Both the position numbers and the translations under genes were made by a program. Positions 1 to 11,652 of a stretch of 64,000 nt of DNA are shown here, in pieces. Location of the stretch: NCBI GenBank assembly GCA_030789695.1, contig CM061141.1:323625938-323689937 (forward strand), given 5' to 3'. Numbering within the stretch: the stretch's first letter is position 1; each line of letters begins with the position of its first letter. The stretch is from Scilla litardierei (Eukaryota; Streptophyta; Magnoliopsida; Asparagales; Asparagaceae). Below the pieces are notes generated by a model. It ran no database searches, was not told the DNA's origin, and saw only the letters and a program-made list of their open reading frames with translations.

Positions 1-470
1 TCACGGTCTTCAGCGTGGAGTTTGACAGTACGGAATGGCCGACCATAGGAATGCAATATCCTATTCGAAATAAAGTTGTGATTGGATTAGAATGTTGTTT
101 GAGTCGGAGTTCTAGTCAAATGGAAATCACTCTTCTATTAGGACATCTATTGTTCCTATGCTATATATAAAGGGTGTTGAGGCGAGGGTTTATGTAGAGA
201 AACACATTGAGAGAGCTTTGAGCCACCATTGTTGGGAGCCAACTTTGAGAGATTGTGTAAAAAGAACTTTTGGAGAGATATTGATTGCTTCTTCTTCGTT
301 GTGAAGCTGGAGATTTGTATTTTGTTCTCCTCTTATGTTATCAAGCTCGTTGGTGTTCTGTTGGCCGGCCGGCAGCCTAAAGCGACAATCTTCGTACTGC
401 TCTATTTGGTTATTGCTTATTTTTCACCGCCGGATCCTCTGACGGTCGGTCCAATGTCTGCCGTGCAACA
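1..470 (+). repeat. LTR remnant, right-hand part, probably Ty1/copia
   Basis: The segment has the layout of the U3-R-U5 part of a plant LTR: a TATA box near 162, a T-rich leader, and a terminal run ending in gccgtgcaaca at 470, which fits the usual CA end. Its left end lies outside the window. No tRNA-Met primer-binding site follows 470, so this is a solo or truncated LTR, not the start of an intact element. A short open frame at 229-474 lies inside it and matches no protein family I know. The copia assignment is an inference from general resemblance only. Confidence 0.5.
162..171 (+). promoter_or_regulatory. TATA box of the left-edge LTR
   Basis: The string tatatataa sits about 300 bp before the putative LTR end, where the U3/R boundary of a copia LTR is expected. 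It supports reading the remnant on the plus strand. Confidence 0.45.
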
Positions 471-2840
471 GTGATGTCCTTCTCAGGCCACATACATGCT
501 TCCAGATCACGTGTCAGGAAGAGAAGGAATCTTGTTAGACATAGATTGGATGCAGACTAATCATGTTTGCAAGAGTTAAAATTACGTTGCACAAATGAGT
601 GCACCCACATCAAAGCATGGATCCAAATTGATACACAAAAAAAGGCCACCTGCTTGCCAGCTTTATTGACATTATAATTATATAAAAATTGAGGGATGTA
701 CATATCATGAGCAGTGTATCAATTCCTTGCTTCCTCGTTGGATTGTAGTTTGGTGGCCATCGAAAGCTCCACACTTTTGTGAAGTGATTGCCGGCAGCTT
801 CTCTTCAAGTTTTTTTTTGTGCTTGTCACCTTGCAAAGCCAAGAGAGAGAGAGAGAGATGGGGCCATGCATCATGCATCATCAACACCATCAATAATCTG
901 CATCTGGATCTGATCACATTGCCACCTTCATCAGAGATTCTCCTGTTGAGGATATCCCCCCAAACCTGGCAACTTGATAGCCTCCGTCAACCTTTTCTCC
1001 TCTGCTCCTTCCCATTTATGGCCAGCCAACACCCAAACAAAATGCCAAGATCTAGAGAGACAATTTCAGTATTGCTGCACATGACACTATTCCATTGGAT
1101 AACTCCATTATTTGTTTGTCGCAAAAGATCGACGTCCCTTACTTCTTACTAACCGTCTACACATAATGGATATTATACGACATGAGAGTCATCTCCTCGT
1201 ATATAAGACACAAAAAGTACTTGACGCACCACTTGTATAGTAGACTTGGAGGGAGGAGGGATGGGCAAATATTTGCTCCACTGTTTTGCGGAAAAAGTAT
1301 CTATCTGTGGAATGCGAAAACACATGCCTGCAAGAATATTCCCTGCGTCTCTCTTTTTTCCCCTGTTCCGGCAAAAAGGTATTATCTGATGCGCTTGCGG
1401 AGCATCTCAAGTCTAAACATGATCCAACGGAATTTCTCTTCGATTTTTTCGTGCGATCGCGCCGCGAGAGCTGCCGTCCACGCAATCAGCGGGTGTGACG
1501 CGTCGTCACGCCCTGTCACGGGCCAGCCCCGAAATCCAATGGTAATTTGCCACGTGGATTTCAATCATTATCTCCTGTCTGCCACCCACCCACCCAGCGT
1601 ACGCACCCACCCACGAACCCCACCCCTCAAAGCAGGCCTCTCCCTCACACAGTGTCCCATCAGCTCAGGACAGAGCACTCCCCTTTCAACCCCACTGCTC
1701 TTTTGTCTTCTTATGCTAATTACCTGGCAGCCCCTACACGTGGGTCCCACACTGTTTGCTGATCCGTCTGCAATACCCAAAATGCCCTTGTCGTAAAGCC
1801 ATTGGCACGCGACAAATACACGTAGAAAAACTTCCAGGCTTGGGTCAGCTCATAATCAAGTATAAGCCAACTAATGAAAATCTGACATCAGCGATTTTAA
1901 AACGGTTAGAATTTATGTTGGCCCAGTGGTATTCGTACTCTTTCCTTTACAAAGGATCAATGCTTTGATTCCTGCTTTTTGATGTTACAGTGCCCAGGTT
2001 TCAACCGTCACAGAGTTGCAGGAGAACATAGTCCCTTGAATATGTTCTAAGGTTATGAACACAAGGGCAATGGATTGATATACACAATCCATTGTTCATG
2101 CCCTTTTGGTGAATGTTCAATGTAGATATTCATTAGTGTTCTTCGAAACGGAGGTCAAAAAATTCCAGATATTTATATGTTGATCGTAAACACCAAAACT
2201 ATTCTATTACTCATGTGTCATGTGACCTCTCATTTGACAAAGCAAATGAAAGTACATAAATTATACTTTTATTTTTTTTACTAAATGAGAGTATATCATG
2301 TCAACTATATTTGGAGAAAAATTCTTTTTTCCCCCTTTATTCTCAAACATAAAAATAGAATTATATATATATATGGTTCTATATAATATGAGAATAATGT
2401 GTATCATATGACAATGGATGCATCTTCTCATATACCAGGACACAAAAAATGTGTTAGTATAACAAGTACAAGCCATGAACCACCCCACTTTTTATGTCTT
2501 GTATTATCCCACTTTTTGTATCTTGTATATGAGGAGATATCTCACATGTCATATGGTACCCATTATTCTCATATAATATATGTCATAATTTAATATCTTG
2601 ACTAAAGGTAGAAGGCTAATTGATTTGACCTTGTATGTTTTAACATTGTTGCATATAAGAACATTAAATGAGATTATTGTGCTTCGGGTGGCAACTAAGC
2701 ATTTTTCTTAGTTGCAGCTGACATGGCGCGCTATCATTGGGCAAAGCAAAAAATGCACATGCAATGTACTTTAATTTTCTTTTGCTCCATCTAATTAGAA
2801 CCAATTACGTTAGTTGCAACTAAATAAAACACTTAGTTAC
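471..2840. other. Unassigned DNA with no supported gene
   Basis: No open frame here resembles a known protein. A short (AG)n run lies at about 842-858. Positions 1540-1700 are C-rich on the plus strand with repeated cccaccca motifs and a cacgtgg core, which resembles promoter or 5'-UTR sequence, but no coding sequence follows. Positions 1950-2700 are AT-rich. The longest frame (1182-1796, plus) has neither domain nor motif and lies in composition that favours chance frames. Confidence 0.4.
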
Positions 2841-3809
2841 TATTGGGGTTGGACGCAACGTAATATTATAGATATAATAATCTGTTACCAACTTTAATAA
2901 ATAGAGTAGGATCTTAAAGAAATCACAGAAAGCACAAAAAAGCTCATCACAACACGCAAGATCAAGCAATCACGCAGAGAGACACAAGAATTATACTGGT
3001 TCGACGCAATATGTTGTCTACGTCATGTCTTCCGTTGTCACGGTCAGATATGTAGAACAAAGAGAATACATCAACTACCAAGATCTCGTCCTCCAACAAC
3101 GAGCAAACCCTTTTGAAAATGTAAATCTAGCACTCTAGCAAATACAAAATCTTATGCACGCTCAACAATGGAACGATCTTAACCAGAAAACCGTAGAACC
3201 ATGACTATCTCCTCTCACAAAGCTCGTACCGGTCACCAAAGCATTCACAGCGTAAACGTCGTATTTTCCAATTGTCTTGCTTGCACCATACGCATCACCT
3301 AGCTATCAAAACAATGTTATCTTGTTTTTATATCAAAGGAATCCTTCCTAGGATAGAAGATGGCATTATAAGTCGTGGCCATTCGATTTGATCAAGTATC
3401 AGATTAACTGACCAAGTTAAACCCCGCAACAAGCTGAATTTGACCCGACTGTGTATCTGCACAGTCGTGATATGTTTGGCACGACAATGTCACTACCTAG
3501 ATCAGAAAATCTGGGTGTTCGGCTAGTTCTGTGCGTGCCAACCCAGTACATATTCTGGCACTACCTACTGCCAACCTTGCATGATCGTGCACTGTACCCA
3601 AAACTTACTAAACTTACTGCTAACCTTGTACGACCGTACACTATACCCAGAACTTGCTGCCAATCTTGCACGACTGTGCCAATTGAACTGGAGGTTTGGC
3701 ATAGTCGTGACACTGTCCCAGACTTCTCTTTACTATAGTTGCATAATCGTGCACTACATGGCATGACCATGCCATGTCCAGATTGAGGATTTGAAGCATA
3801 ATTTCAACA
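2841..3809 (-). repeat. Probable LTR (solo or truncated), minus orientation
   Basis: Read on the minus strand, the segment begins TGTTGAAATTATGC at 3809, a typical plant LTR start. Near 2980-3010 it contains the agagacacaagaatta-type string common in the R/U5 part of plant copia LTRs. The pentamer gttac lies just outside both proposed ends (2836-2840 and 3810-3814), which fits a target-site duplication. The left end would then be TA instead of the canonical TG, so that boundary is uncertain. No primer-binding site or polypurine tract is visible and no coding sequence is attached. Confidence 0.45.
3568..3690. repeat. Short tandem-like repeat around a CGTGCAC core
   Basis: Three diverged units begin at 3568, 3617 and 3657. 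Each starts ctgcyaayctt and continues into a gcacga/gtacga core followed by an acccara-type tail. The spacing (49 and 40 bp) is irregular. They lie inside the putative minus-strand LTR, so they are probably U3 enhancer-like subrepeats, although no function can be shown. Confidence 0.45.
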
Positions 3810-4294
3810 GTTACAACCTGATACTCATCAATCTCATTTTTTTATTTAAAGTTTGTGTTTCTAGTCAATTTTCAACTACTATTTTTATGATGGTCAACAA
3901 GAAAAAACTAGTGTGAGTGTGATTTATATCTTTATATTAACTTCATGGTACTCCTTAATACGAAAATCCATGCCATAAATGACACTTTTCATATGGTAAA
4001 ATTCATTTAGATCCCATGTTCTATAATGTATCTATAACTTAACATACCTAATCGTTGAAACTCATAATCAAAGCCTCTGAGTTGTAACTCTTAAGACCCC
4101 TTGTTCTATGAAAAACGTTGCATTTGGATCCCCCTAAAACAAGAACAAACATTGCACTTGAACACACTACCAACCTTTTATATAGGTGGTTTGGCCATAA
4201 GTTTCACAGATTGTGAGTGTTAAGTTACAGACCTATTATAGAATAGGAGGTCTGAGTGCATATTACCATTGTGTGTGCGCGCGCGCATGCGCGC

Positions 4295-4314
4295 GTGTAG
4301 GAAATTTCCTACAC
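4295..4314. repeat. 20-bp perfect palindrome
   Basis: The sequence GTGTAGGAAATTTCCTACAC is its own reverse complement. A one-base variant of its left part recurs at about 4621-4640. The pair may be the ends of a small foldback element. Confidence 0.6.
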
Positions 4315-4692
4315 CACACGTAAAAAACATCATATTCCACTTATTTTTTTTTCAATTTTTTTCTTTAGGATTGTTGTACACATTCTAAAACACCAAAGCC
4401 CCAAATATGGATGAACCCTGTGGGGATTCGACTCTTGATCGGATCGTTATAAAAAGTTATTGTTTTGAAACAGATGAATTTGCGACAATTGAATCGAGTG
4501 TGAAATAGCATTAGATTCACTTGATTTTTGGTATGTTCATCATCGATCCATAATGTGTATATTAAGATAAACGGTGTTGATCATTAGAAAAGGGTTTGGA
4601 AATTGAAGTTATATAGGGCTGGTGTAGGAAATCTCCTACATCGAATGATATATACTTTATTCTCATGTGTGTGTGTGTGTGAAATGGTCGTG

Positions 4693-4727
4693 TGGACGTG
4701 CACATGTAAGTTACATGTGCACGTCCA
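4693..4727. repeat. Perfect 17+1+17 inverted repeat
   Basis: Positions 4693-4709 (tggacgtgcacatgtaa) are the exact reverse complement of 4711-4727, with one g between them. DNA or RNA could form a 17-bp hairpin. The arms contain ACGTG and GTGCAC. It lies in the foldback-rich stretch and is probably part of a MITE end. Confidence 0.75.
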
Positions 4728-5613
4728 AAAGAAAGGGGGTTTCTTATTTTTTTTATGAAATTTTTTATAGGCTTGGTGTACATCCATGGATAATCAACAT
4801 ACTAAAAATCAAGTGAATCCAATACGATTTGACCATTAATCTAACTGTGGCAAATTCAACAGTTTCTAAACGTACAATAGAACTTTTTACAACAGTGGAT
4901 CGAGGCACAAATACCCTTAGAATTCCCCCATATTTAGGGGGTTGGAGTGTTAGAAAGTGTACAACATTCCTTTAAAATTTTTCAAAAACACAAGAAAACC
5001 TGTTTTTTGTGGGCATGCACTTGTAACTTACGTGTACATATCCACAGTTACATATTGCTCTCTCTGTGTGTGTACATTTAGCCGTTATAAAAATTCAGTT
5101 ACAGTAAAAGCGTTAAACTTACAACGAGTGGATAAACAAGCAAAACACATTGGGTTCACTTGAAAAATAATGGTTTGAAATTTTAGAACATGAAAATCAA
5201 AATGAACAGTTCAGATCGAAAGAAAAATAAGGTGGGTTGAGGTTTGATGCCACACAATGAGGAAATTTCCTCATTGGGTAGCTGATACCCATTTGGAATC
5301 GATCATTGAAAAAAGATGTTATGTGAGCTACCAAGGGGAATGTGTGAGCTACCAAGGAGGAAATTTTATCATTGGCTAACTGATTTTGTGTGTGTGCGTG
5401 TGTAATGATAAAATGAGATGGTGAGATGTGATCTTTATATCTTGAGTCAACCAAATCTTTTTCTCAAATCAATAATTGGAACAGTTCATCCGAGTACTAT
5501 CTATCAAATGATCTTTATGTATGAAAAATCTTATTGTTTGGAGATTTCTATCAAATACATCAAATGTACGTAAGATGGACATCCTACAAATTATCTGCAA
5601 ATGTAACAAAGTT

Positions 5614-6062
5614 GGAATGGGTTGATTTATAGTATTTTCAAGTTTAAAATATCTATTTTTAGGGTATAGATCTATAACATGTTCCTCAAATGAACAGTAC
5701 TGATTGTTGATTGGTGTTGCCGATTAGGTAGCTCACGATAACAATCGTTGCTCACCATCTCACGATATCATTGGCATACATACATATACCCACACACCCA
5801 TACACATACAGAAATTTTCGATTGAGAATGACATTCTCAACAAACTTGGTGCAAATGGAATATTATCTTTTTAAAAAAATTTCCAAAAATCTTTTTGTTG
5901 TGTTCAATCCATATAGTTACACATGACAAAAAAATGGTTGAAAAATAACGAGACTTGACCCTCGATCAAGTCGTTACAAATTCAACGCTTCAAAAAAGTT
6001 AGTATATGTACATGTACAAGTTTTTGCAATGCATTGATCGGGAGGTCAAATCATATTATTTT
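5614..6062 (+). repeat. Left copy of the ~450-bp direct repeat flanking element H
   Basis: This 449-bp stretch, from ggaatgggttgattta to tcatattatttt, reappears with scattered base differences at 11653-12018 continuing at 50713-50797 once element A is removed. The left copy stops exactly where H begins and the right copy starts exactly at H's LTR end. It contains the left arm of a foldback MITE (from about 5822) but lost the right arm. It is not an LTR of H, which has its own short LTR and primer site. See the finding on a long flanking duplication. Confidence 0.7.
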
Positions 6063-6087
6063 GACTGTCCGATGTCCTTAAAAGGAC

Positions 6088-7356
6088 TCATACTAAAAGG
6101 TTGTTGTTTGCACCTCTTATTTTGACTTTTCGAGGTCCATAACTTGACCCTCTGATGTCAGGGCGAGTGCAGTTAGCCAGGTAAAGGAGTGCACCAATAG
6201 CACTTAGATAAGGCACTTCAGGGCCTAGTACTTCCTCCCACTCTTTCATCGGCCGGAAGGGGTCTTTGTACACATCCAATGATCTGACGACCATTGGGGT
6301 GCTGAGGGGGTGGCACTTATCCATCTGAAACTTTTTCAATAAGTTCGATGTGTAAGTTGACTGATGTAACATGATCCCATCGTTAAGATGTTCGATTTGA
6401 AGACCTAAATAGAATTTTGACTTTCTGAGGTCTTTCATCTCGAAGGTTTTTGTCAAGCTTCTAGAAATCTCGACGATCTCTTCAGGAGATCCGATGAGGT
6501 TCAAGTCGTCTATATAGACGGCTATAATGACAAATCCTGTTGCCTTTGCTCTTATGAAGATGCAAGAACAGACTGGGTCATTTGTAAATCCTTGTTTTGC
6601 AAGGAAGTCGCTCAATCTGTTATACCACATCCTTCCGGATTGTTTTAGACCATACAATGATCTTTGCAGTTTCACAGAGTAGTTGTCACGTTGTCTCTCT
6701 TTTAGTGCTGTAGGCAAGGAATAACCGTCAGGAAATCTCATATAGATGTCTCGGTCTAAGTTTCCATATAGGTATGCAGTCACGATGTCTATAAGCTGCA
6801 TATCTAAACCCTCTTGGGCAGTTAAGCCAATGAGGAAGCGGAAGGAGATCGCGTCCATGACCGGGGAGTATGTGGCTTCAAAATCCACCCCTGGACGTTG
6901 GGTAAAACACTGTGCTACAAGTCTTGCTTTGTAGCGAACGATCTCATTCTGTTCATTTCGTTTTCTAACAAATACACATTTATAACCCACAGGTTTTACA
7001 CCTTTTGGTGTCTGGACTATAGGTCCGAAGACCTTGCGTTTAGTGAGTGAATCCAACTCCACTCCTATTGTCGCTTTCCACTTTGGCCAATCATCTCTGC
7101 TTTGACATTCTGTCAGAGAGCGTGGTTCAATATCATCGTCGCAGTACGCGACATTGATGACAATATTACACGCAAATGTGTCATCTATGGTTGTGCTCTT
7201 TCTGTCCCAATGCTCCCCAGTTCATACATAGTGTATCGAAACTTCATTTTCTCCCGGTTTTTCCTTTGTTTGAGAGTTTGGAAGAGATGGGGTAGCAGGG
7301 CTTACAGTAGCATCCTGTGGTGGTATTTGTTTACCATTGCCAATGGTCATACTCTT
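6088..7356 (-). pseudogene. H reverse transcriptase (3'-truncated)
   Basis: This block would copy element RNA into cDNA inside virus-like particles. Reading from 7062, an uninterrupted 324-codon frame shows the copia RT landmarks in order: RYKARLVAQ, a ETYSPV-like block (ATYSPV), the QLIDIVTAYLYG block, LYGLKQ, and the catalytic YIDDLNLIG, whose double aspartate is kept. The G of LVAQG is replaced by C. The frame ends after CTRPDI in about 20 unrelated codons, so RNase H is missing. Upstream codons 7063-7356 link integrase to RT but contain a stop. The domain call is firm. The protein cannot work alone without RNase H. Confidence 0.85.
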
Positions 7357-8576
7357 TCAAGGGACTTGGTCCTTGGATCCATGTGGTCGCCCTCTCTTTT
7401 TGAGAGGTCCAACCATTTCTGCTGCAGGCGGATTGCATCCATTTTGTGGTATGTCAGTCCTAGTTGGAGTGTTAGCAGCAGGGATGTGTGATCTGACAAT
7501 CTTCTGGTTGTCAGTAAATTTGTCCGGCAAGAGATGGACAGTGTTTTGGATATGGAGAATCTTTAGGACCTCCTCCTCACACTGGCTTATGGGTGGATCA
7601 AAGTGACTTAATGTCTTTGTATCCCAAGTGATACAGACTGAAGCTTCAGGCTTCTTGGTTTGTGAGCCTAGTCTTGGAAATGATGTTTCATCAAATTCAC
7701 AGTCTTCTAGACGTGCCTTGAAAACGTCTCCCGTAAGGGGTTCTAGGAATCTTATTATGGAGGGTGTGTCAAACCCAACATAAATGCCTAGGCGAGGTTG
7801 TGGACCCATCTTTGGCCTTTGTGATGGTGCTATTGAGACGTATACTGCACAACCAAATATTCTCAAGTGTGAGACAATTGGTGGGGCTCCAAGTGCTAGT
7901 TGCATAGGAGAAGATGACTGACCTCCAGAAGGTCTTAATTTTATTAAAGATGTAGCATGCAAAATTGCATGACCCCATGCATTCACTGGAAACTGGGATT
8001 GAAATAATAATGGCCGAGCAATCCATTGCAGTCTCTTAATTAGAGATTCTGCTAACCCGTTCTGGGTGTGAACATGGCTACAGGATGTTCGACTTCAATG
8101 CTCTGTGCTTGGTAATAGTCTAGGAAGACATGTGATGTAAACTCCCCCGCATTGTCCAGACGAAGTTTCTTTATCTGGTAGTCGGGAAAGTGGGCCCGCA
8201 ACCTGATTATCTGAGCTAAAAGCTTAGACAGTGCTAGATTACGGGTGGACAGTAGACACACGTGTGACCACTTAGTAGATGCGTCTATCAGGACCATAAA
8301 GTACCTAAACGGACCACTTGATGGGTGTATAGGCCCACAAATGTCTCTGTGTATTCTTTCCAGAAAACTTAGAGACTCCAAGTCCACTTTCAGTGGAGAG
8401 GGTCTCGTAATTAGTTTACCTTTGTAACAGGGTGGACATGACAGTTTACCTTTTTGAAGAATCTTCAGGTTCTTCAATTCTATACCCCTTGAGCTTTTTA
8501 TGATGCAGTGTATCATAACAGATCCATGGTGTCCCAGTCTACTATGCCAGAGTTGGAATTCTGGTGTTTGGGGCAC
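7357..8576 (-). pseudogene. H integrase (frameshifted)
   Basis: Integrase would insert the cDNA into the genome. The 5' part (8052-8576) carries the GAG-pre-integrase/zinc-binding region (WHSRLGHHG, then CPPCYKGK), followed by the rve catalytic core with HRDICGPI and LRLDNAGEF supplying the first two acidic residues. The third (Q-N-G-x-x-E) and the C-terminal part continue in another frame from about 8040 to 7357, including the FGCAVYV and GIYVGFD blocks typical of copia integrase. At least one frameshift near 8040-8060 separates the two. The tail is basic (KKRGRPHG). The domain order matches the family, and the gene is broken. Confidence 0.8.
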
Positions 8577-9000
8577 TGCAGGTGCTCCGTCATTAATGTT
8601 TCTGGAGATTGAATACTTGTTTAGTAGAGTCCCGAGGGAAGTCCCTTGAAACGTTCCACAATGGTTTTTGTACCATTTGTAAGAGACGTTACGTGCAAGT
8701 ATTCTTTTTTATTTTCTTCGACCGTCTCTAAGTGATACCCGTTTAAACGGATATCTTTAAAGCTTAGGAGGTTTCGGATTGATTTAGGGGAGTATAACGC
8801 ATTTCTAAGTGTGATTAGTGTGTGACCGGGGAGCAAAATGGTTGCTTCCCCTGATCCTTCAATTATATTGGCTGGTCCTGAGATTGTTCTTAATGGACCT
8901 GAATAGCTACCTATGCTCGAAAAGTAGTCTATGTTTTAAAGGATCGACTGCGTCGATGCACTGTCCACTAGGCAAATTGAATCCATATCTATATTAAGAG
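8577..9000 (-). pseudogene. H protease remnant
   Basis: The aspartic protease would cut the gag-pol polyprotein. On the minus strand near 8945-8985 a CLVDSAST motif is readable, where DSA takes the place of the more common DSG active-site triplet and is acceptable in this family. A stop follows within a few codons. The downstream half (8621-8836) has the NALYSPKSIRNLLS block that joins protease to the GAG-pre-integrase region in copia polyproteins. The spacing is as expected for the family. The frame is interrupted, so no active product is likely. Confidence 0.65.
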
Positions 9001-9129
9001 AGACATTTAAGCAGTAAATAATATGAAAATAAGACAACTACTTTCATTTAAAATGCTCAAAAATGTTTGACATGGAATAAAAAAACTAGATACGATGCAT
9101 AAATGGAAGATACATTGCTAGCAATAACA

Positions 9130-10218
9130 ATTGTTTATGGTCCATAACTAGAGAGTGTCGTCTCCCATGAAATCTTCGGGAGTCCATGAGGTCTCTGGTA
9201 ACGATGCGCTTTCTATCAGGTTTGTCTCAGCGCGGGGCTTGAGATTTGCCTGGTAGAGGTCCTGTAGGTGTTTCTAGTTGCGGCAGATTCTGGACCAGTG
9301 GCCTGTCATTCCGCATTTGGAGTACTTATTCTCCCAGTCTTTCTTGGGAGCACCACCTTTGGACGTCTTCTTTTGCTTCTTTTCCACGAACTTCTGGTTC
9401 TGAGGAGGAACTTGGGGAGTGGCCTTCTTCCGCTTCTTCTGTTCTTTCCATTTTTGGAATTTAGCCTTCTTGTCCATCTTCTTCTTCTGGGAAGACTGGA
9501 AGTGTGCCTCTGCAGGAGGTGGCAGTGGAGCGGAGCCAGGAGGCCGCAGGTTGTGAGTGGCAACCAACAAATCTCTGTTCTGTTCAGCCATTAGCATGCA
9601 TGAAAGCAGATCAGAGTACTTCATGAACTTCCTCTCACGGTATTGTTGCACAAGGATCATGTCCTTCTCGTGGAAAGACGTGAACGTCTTTTCCAGCAAC
9701 ATTTTCTCAGTCACAGTCTCACCACACAACTTCAGGCGTGAGGTGATACAGAACAATGCTGAGTTGTACTCCGCTACGGATTTGTAATCCTATATGTGGA
9801 GGTGAGTCCACTCGTACTGTGCACGGGTGAGTATGACATCCTTCTGATGCATGTACCTCTCCTCAAGTGCGTTCTACAGTTCGTAAAGATCCTCTACAGT
9901 GAGATACTCTTCCTTCAGGGTCGAATCTAAATGTTTCCTGATATAGATAATGGCTTTCGCCTTTAGTATATCGGAAACTTCTTCTGTATGAGGTGCTTCT
10001 TTAGAAGCATCCTTTTCAGCTATGGCAGTGCTTGTTGTTGCCATCTCAGTGGGTGTCAGACTGAACCCATGAGATCGCAGATGGAACTTCAGGTCCAACT
10101 GCCAACTCGCCCATCGGCCTTCAGGACCGAGAAATCGACATTCGCAAGTCTGGCCATTAAATGATCTAGCAATATAAAAATAACATGGATTATCAAACTG
10201 TAAAAAAAAGACATCCAC
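9130..10218 (-). pseudogene. H gag (capsid/nucleocapsid), broken
   Basis: Gag forms the particle and binds RNA. The N-terminal half (9874-10218, plausible start at the MATTSTAI methionine near 10042) carries a capsid block with KHLDSTLKEEY. The C-terminal half (9274-9756) carries the UBN2-type block (YNSALFCITSRLKLCGE, YRERKFMKYSDL) and a lysine-rich linker. It ends in a zinc knuckle written YSKCGMTGHWSRIC. The expected first cysteine of CX2CX4HX4C is replaced by serine, so one zinc ligand is lost. Stops around 9790-9880 separate the halves. The family call is good. Confidence 0.75.
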
Positions 10219-10446
10219 GCATGTATTTTTTTACCATTTTCATAACATGAATTATTAAGGAAAATTAACATCCATGCATGCTTTTTAACATTTTCATAAC
10301 GTGAATTATTAAAGGAAAATTAACATCCACGCATGCTTTTTAACATTTTCATAACGTGAATTATTAAAGAAAAATTAACATCCACGCATGTTTTTTAACA
10401 TTTTCATAACGTGAATTATTAAAGAAAAATTAACATCCACACATTT
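10215..10446. repeat. Tandem array of a ~56-bp AT-rich unit
   Basis: About four copies of a unit reading attttcataacgtgaatta, then ttaaaggaaaattaacatcc and acgcatgcttttta, follow one another with single-base changes. They lie between the gag start and the 5' LTR of H, probably in its leader. Such arrays arise by slippage or unequal exchange. Confidence 0.8.
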
Positions 10447-11517
10447 AATGTATAAGCAATGAAAATAAATCAGGACTATGGGGATCAGCCAGCCGACATC
10501 AACAGAAAAAGACAGTCCGAAAGTTACATCAAAAAGTGCATGAAAAGTAAATACAACTCGGAAACTTTAAAGAGAATCCCATTTCTTCTTTGTGCATACG
10601 CCTTCAGCTCCTTTTTGTCATCCGGTCTTCTTTTTACATATATATCCTCACTTACAAATTTCTCTGAAAAAGAAAAAATTGCAGAAAAGTAAAGATGTCG
10701 GAAACCTGGCTGATCCCTAAAACATAGCTTAATAGCACATCCACGCAGATAATATATGAAATATATACAACCACGCAAATAATCATATCACAGGCATGTA
10801 AAGATTAATAAATAATCTAAATAGTTTGTGACGTGCTAAAAAATTATTTTTGAAAAACTTTTTACATTTGATCCATATCTTTAATGTTTTTTTTCCGCTT
10901 TAACCCTTATTTGAAAATTAAAAAAATTCTTTAATTATTTTGGGGGTTTTGGGGCCAAAAATAAAAAAAAATTATTGTGTAAATGGGCAAATTTTCAGGC
11001 TTTTGGGCCATGAAAACAACCCATTAGGGTTAATTGGGTCTCCCCTAAAAAATTTGGCCCGTTAAGGGCTAGGGTTTCCGAAAAACCCTCGGGGGGCCCG
11101 CAACGCGCCGCCGCGCCTATGGCCGCGACGTTTGTGCCCCGGCGGCGCTGATAAAGCGCCTCCATTCCGTCCTATTTGGGCGTGCGGTATATGGATCAAG
11201 GGGGAAACGGATTTTTCAAATATTTAGATCTTTAAAAAACGATTTTTTATTGTTTTTAGACATGCAGATCTAAATAAAAATGTGATTTTTACTGTGTTTT
11301 CAAACTTTTTGATCTTAAATCATGCAGATCTACGGGAAACACAAGTTTAGATCTAAAAAATTTTGAGATTTACCTTTAGATTCGACAAGGGAATCTAGTC
11401 GACGGTTGGTGAAGGATGCCCTTTTCGCTCCTCGTTGAGAAGATTACGATCTTCTTAAAACTAAGCGGTTGATGGATCTCCTTCCTCGAGCGTCGCCGCC
11501 TTTTCCAACGAGCGTGA
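10447..11517 (-). other. H leader region, non-coding
   Basis: There is no protein-like frame. The first 400 bp are AT-rich. Positions 11080-11180 are a GC-rich island, followed by repeats of agatctaaa (11220-11370). It lies where the 5' leader of H should be but is longer than usual for short-LTR copia elements, so an unrecognised insertion may be included. Confidence 0.4.
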
Positions 11518-11529
11518 TCGTGCTGATAA
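11518..11529 (-). other. Primer-binding-type sequence of element H
   Basis: The minus strand reads TTATCAGCACGA two to three bases after the CA end of the 5' LTR. This string occupies the primer-site position in many short-LTR copia elements. It sets the orientation of H and its LTR end. Confidence 0.6.
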
Positions 11530-11531
11530 CG

Positions 11532-11652
11532 TGTTGTGAAGGGAAAAGTATGGAAATAGGTGTAGGGGGGTTAAGAGCACCCCTACCCTCATATTTAAAG
11601 CTTTCAATGATGGGCCGGATACCCAATGGGCCTTGTGGGCCTATTCATAACA
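11532..11652 (-). repeat. 5' LTR of element H (121 bp)
   Basis: On the minus strand it runs from TGTTATGAATAGGCCC to CCTTCACAACA, with TG...CA ends and a tttaaatatgagg TATA-like box. It is unusually short but fits the short-LTR copia group. There is no second copy at the left end of H, so the element is truncated and insertion age cannot be read from LTR divergence. Confidence 0.65.

Larger units (their letters stand above)
3815..5613. repeat. AT-rich foldback/MITE-like DNA
   Basis: There is no gene here. The stretch contains several perfect or near-perfect inverted repeats (4295-4314, 4693-4727) and repeated internal phrases such as caaattcaac and gaatcgag. Similar phrases recur at 5930-6060 and 62600-62690, which suggests members of one foldback/MITE family. 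Alternating gt/gc runs lie at about 4270-4296 and 4666-4682. Individual element boundaries and target duplications could not be fixed by eye. Confidence 0.45.
6063..11652 (-). mobile_element. Element H: truncated Ty1/copia retrotransposon
   Basis: Reading leftward from 11652, the order is a short 5' LTR, primer site, leader, gag with zinc knuckle, protease, integrase and reverse transcriptase. That is the copia order (integrase before RT). The element stops just after the TRPDI motif that ends the RT/connection region, and it lacks RNase H and the 3' LTR. Several frame changes and stops separate its coding blocks. The 121-bp LTR and TTATCAGCACGA primer-type sequence resemble the short-LTR Ale/Retrofit group, a lineage call I hold only loosely. 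Confidence 0.8.

Noticed and set aside
727..1796. Possible host gene (141- and 204-codon frames) after a C-rich promoter-like stretch
   Set aside because: No protein similarity that I recognise, no plausible intron structure, and competing frames on both strands of equal length.
5614..6062. Reading the ~450-bp repeat as LTRs of H
   Set aside because: H has its own 121-bp LTR with primer-type sequence between that LTR and gag, and the repeat contains part of a foldback MITE arm and lacks TG...CA ends.
10205..10446. CRISPR-like array
   Set aside because: The units are contiguous tandem repeats without unique spacers, in plant DNA.
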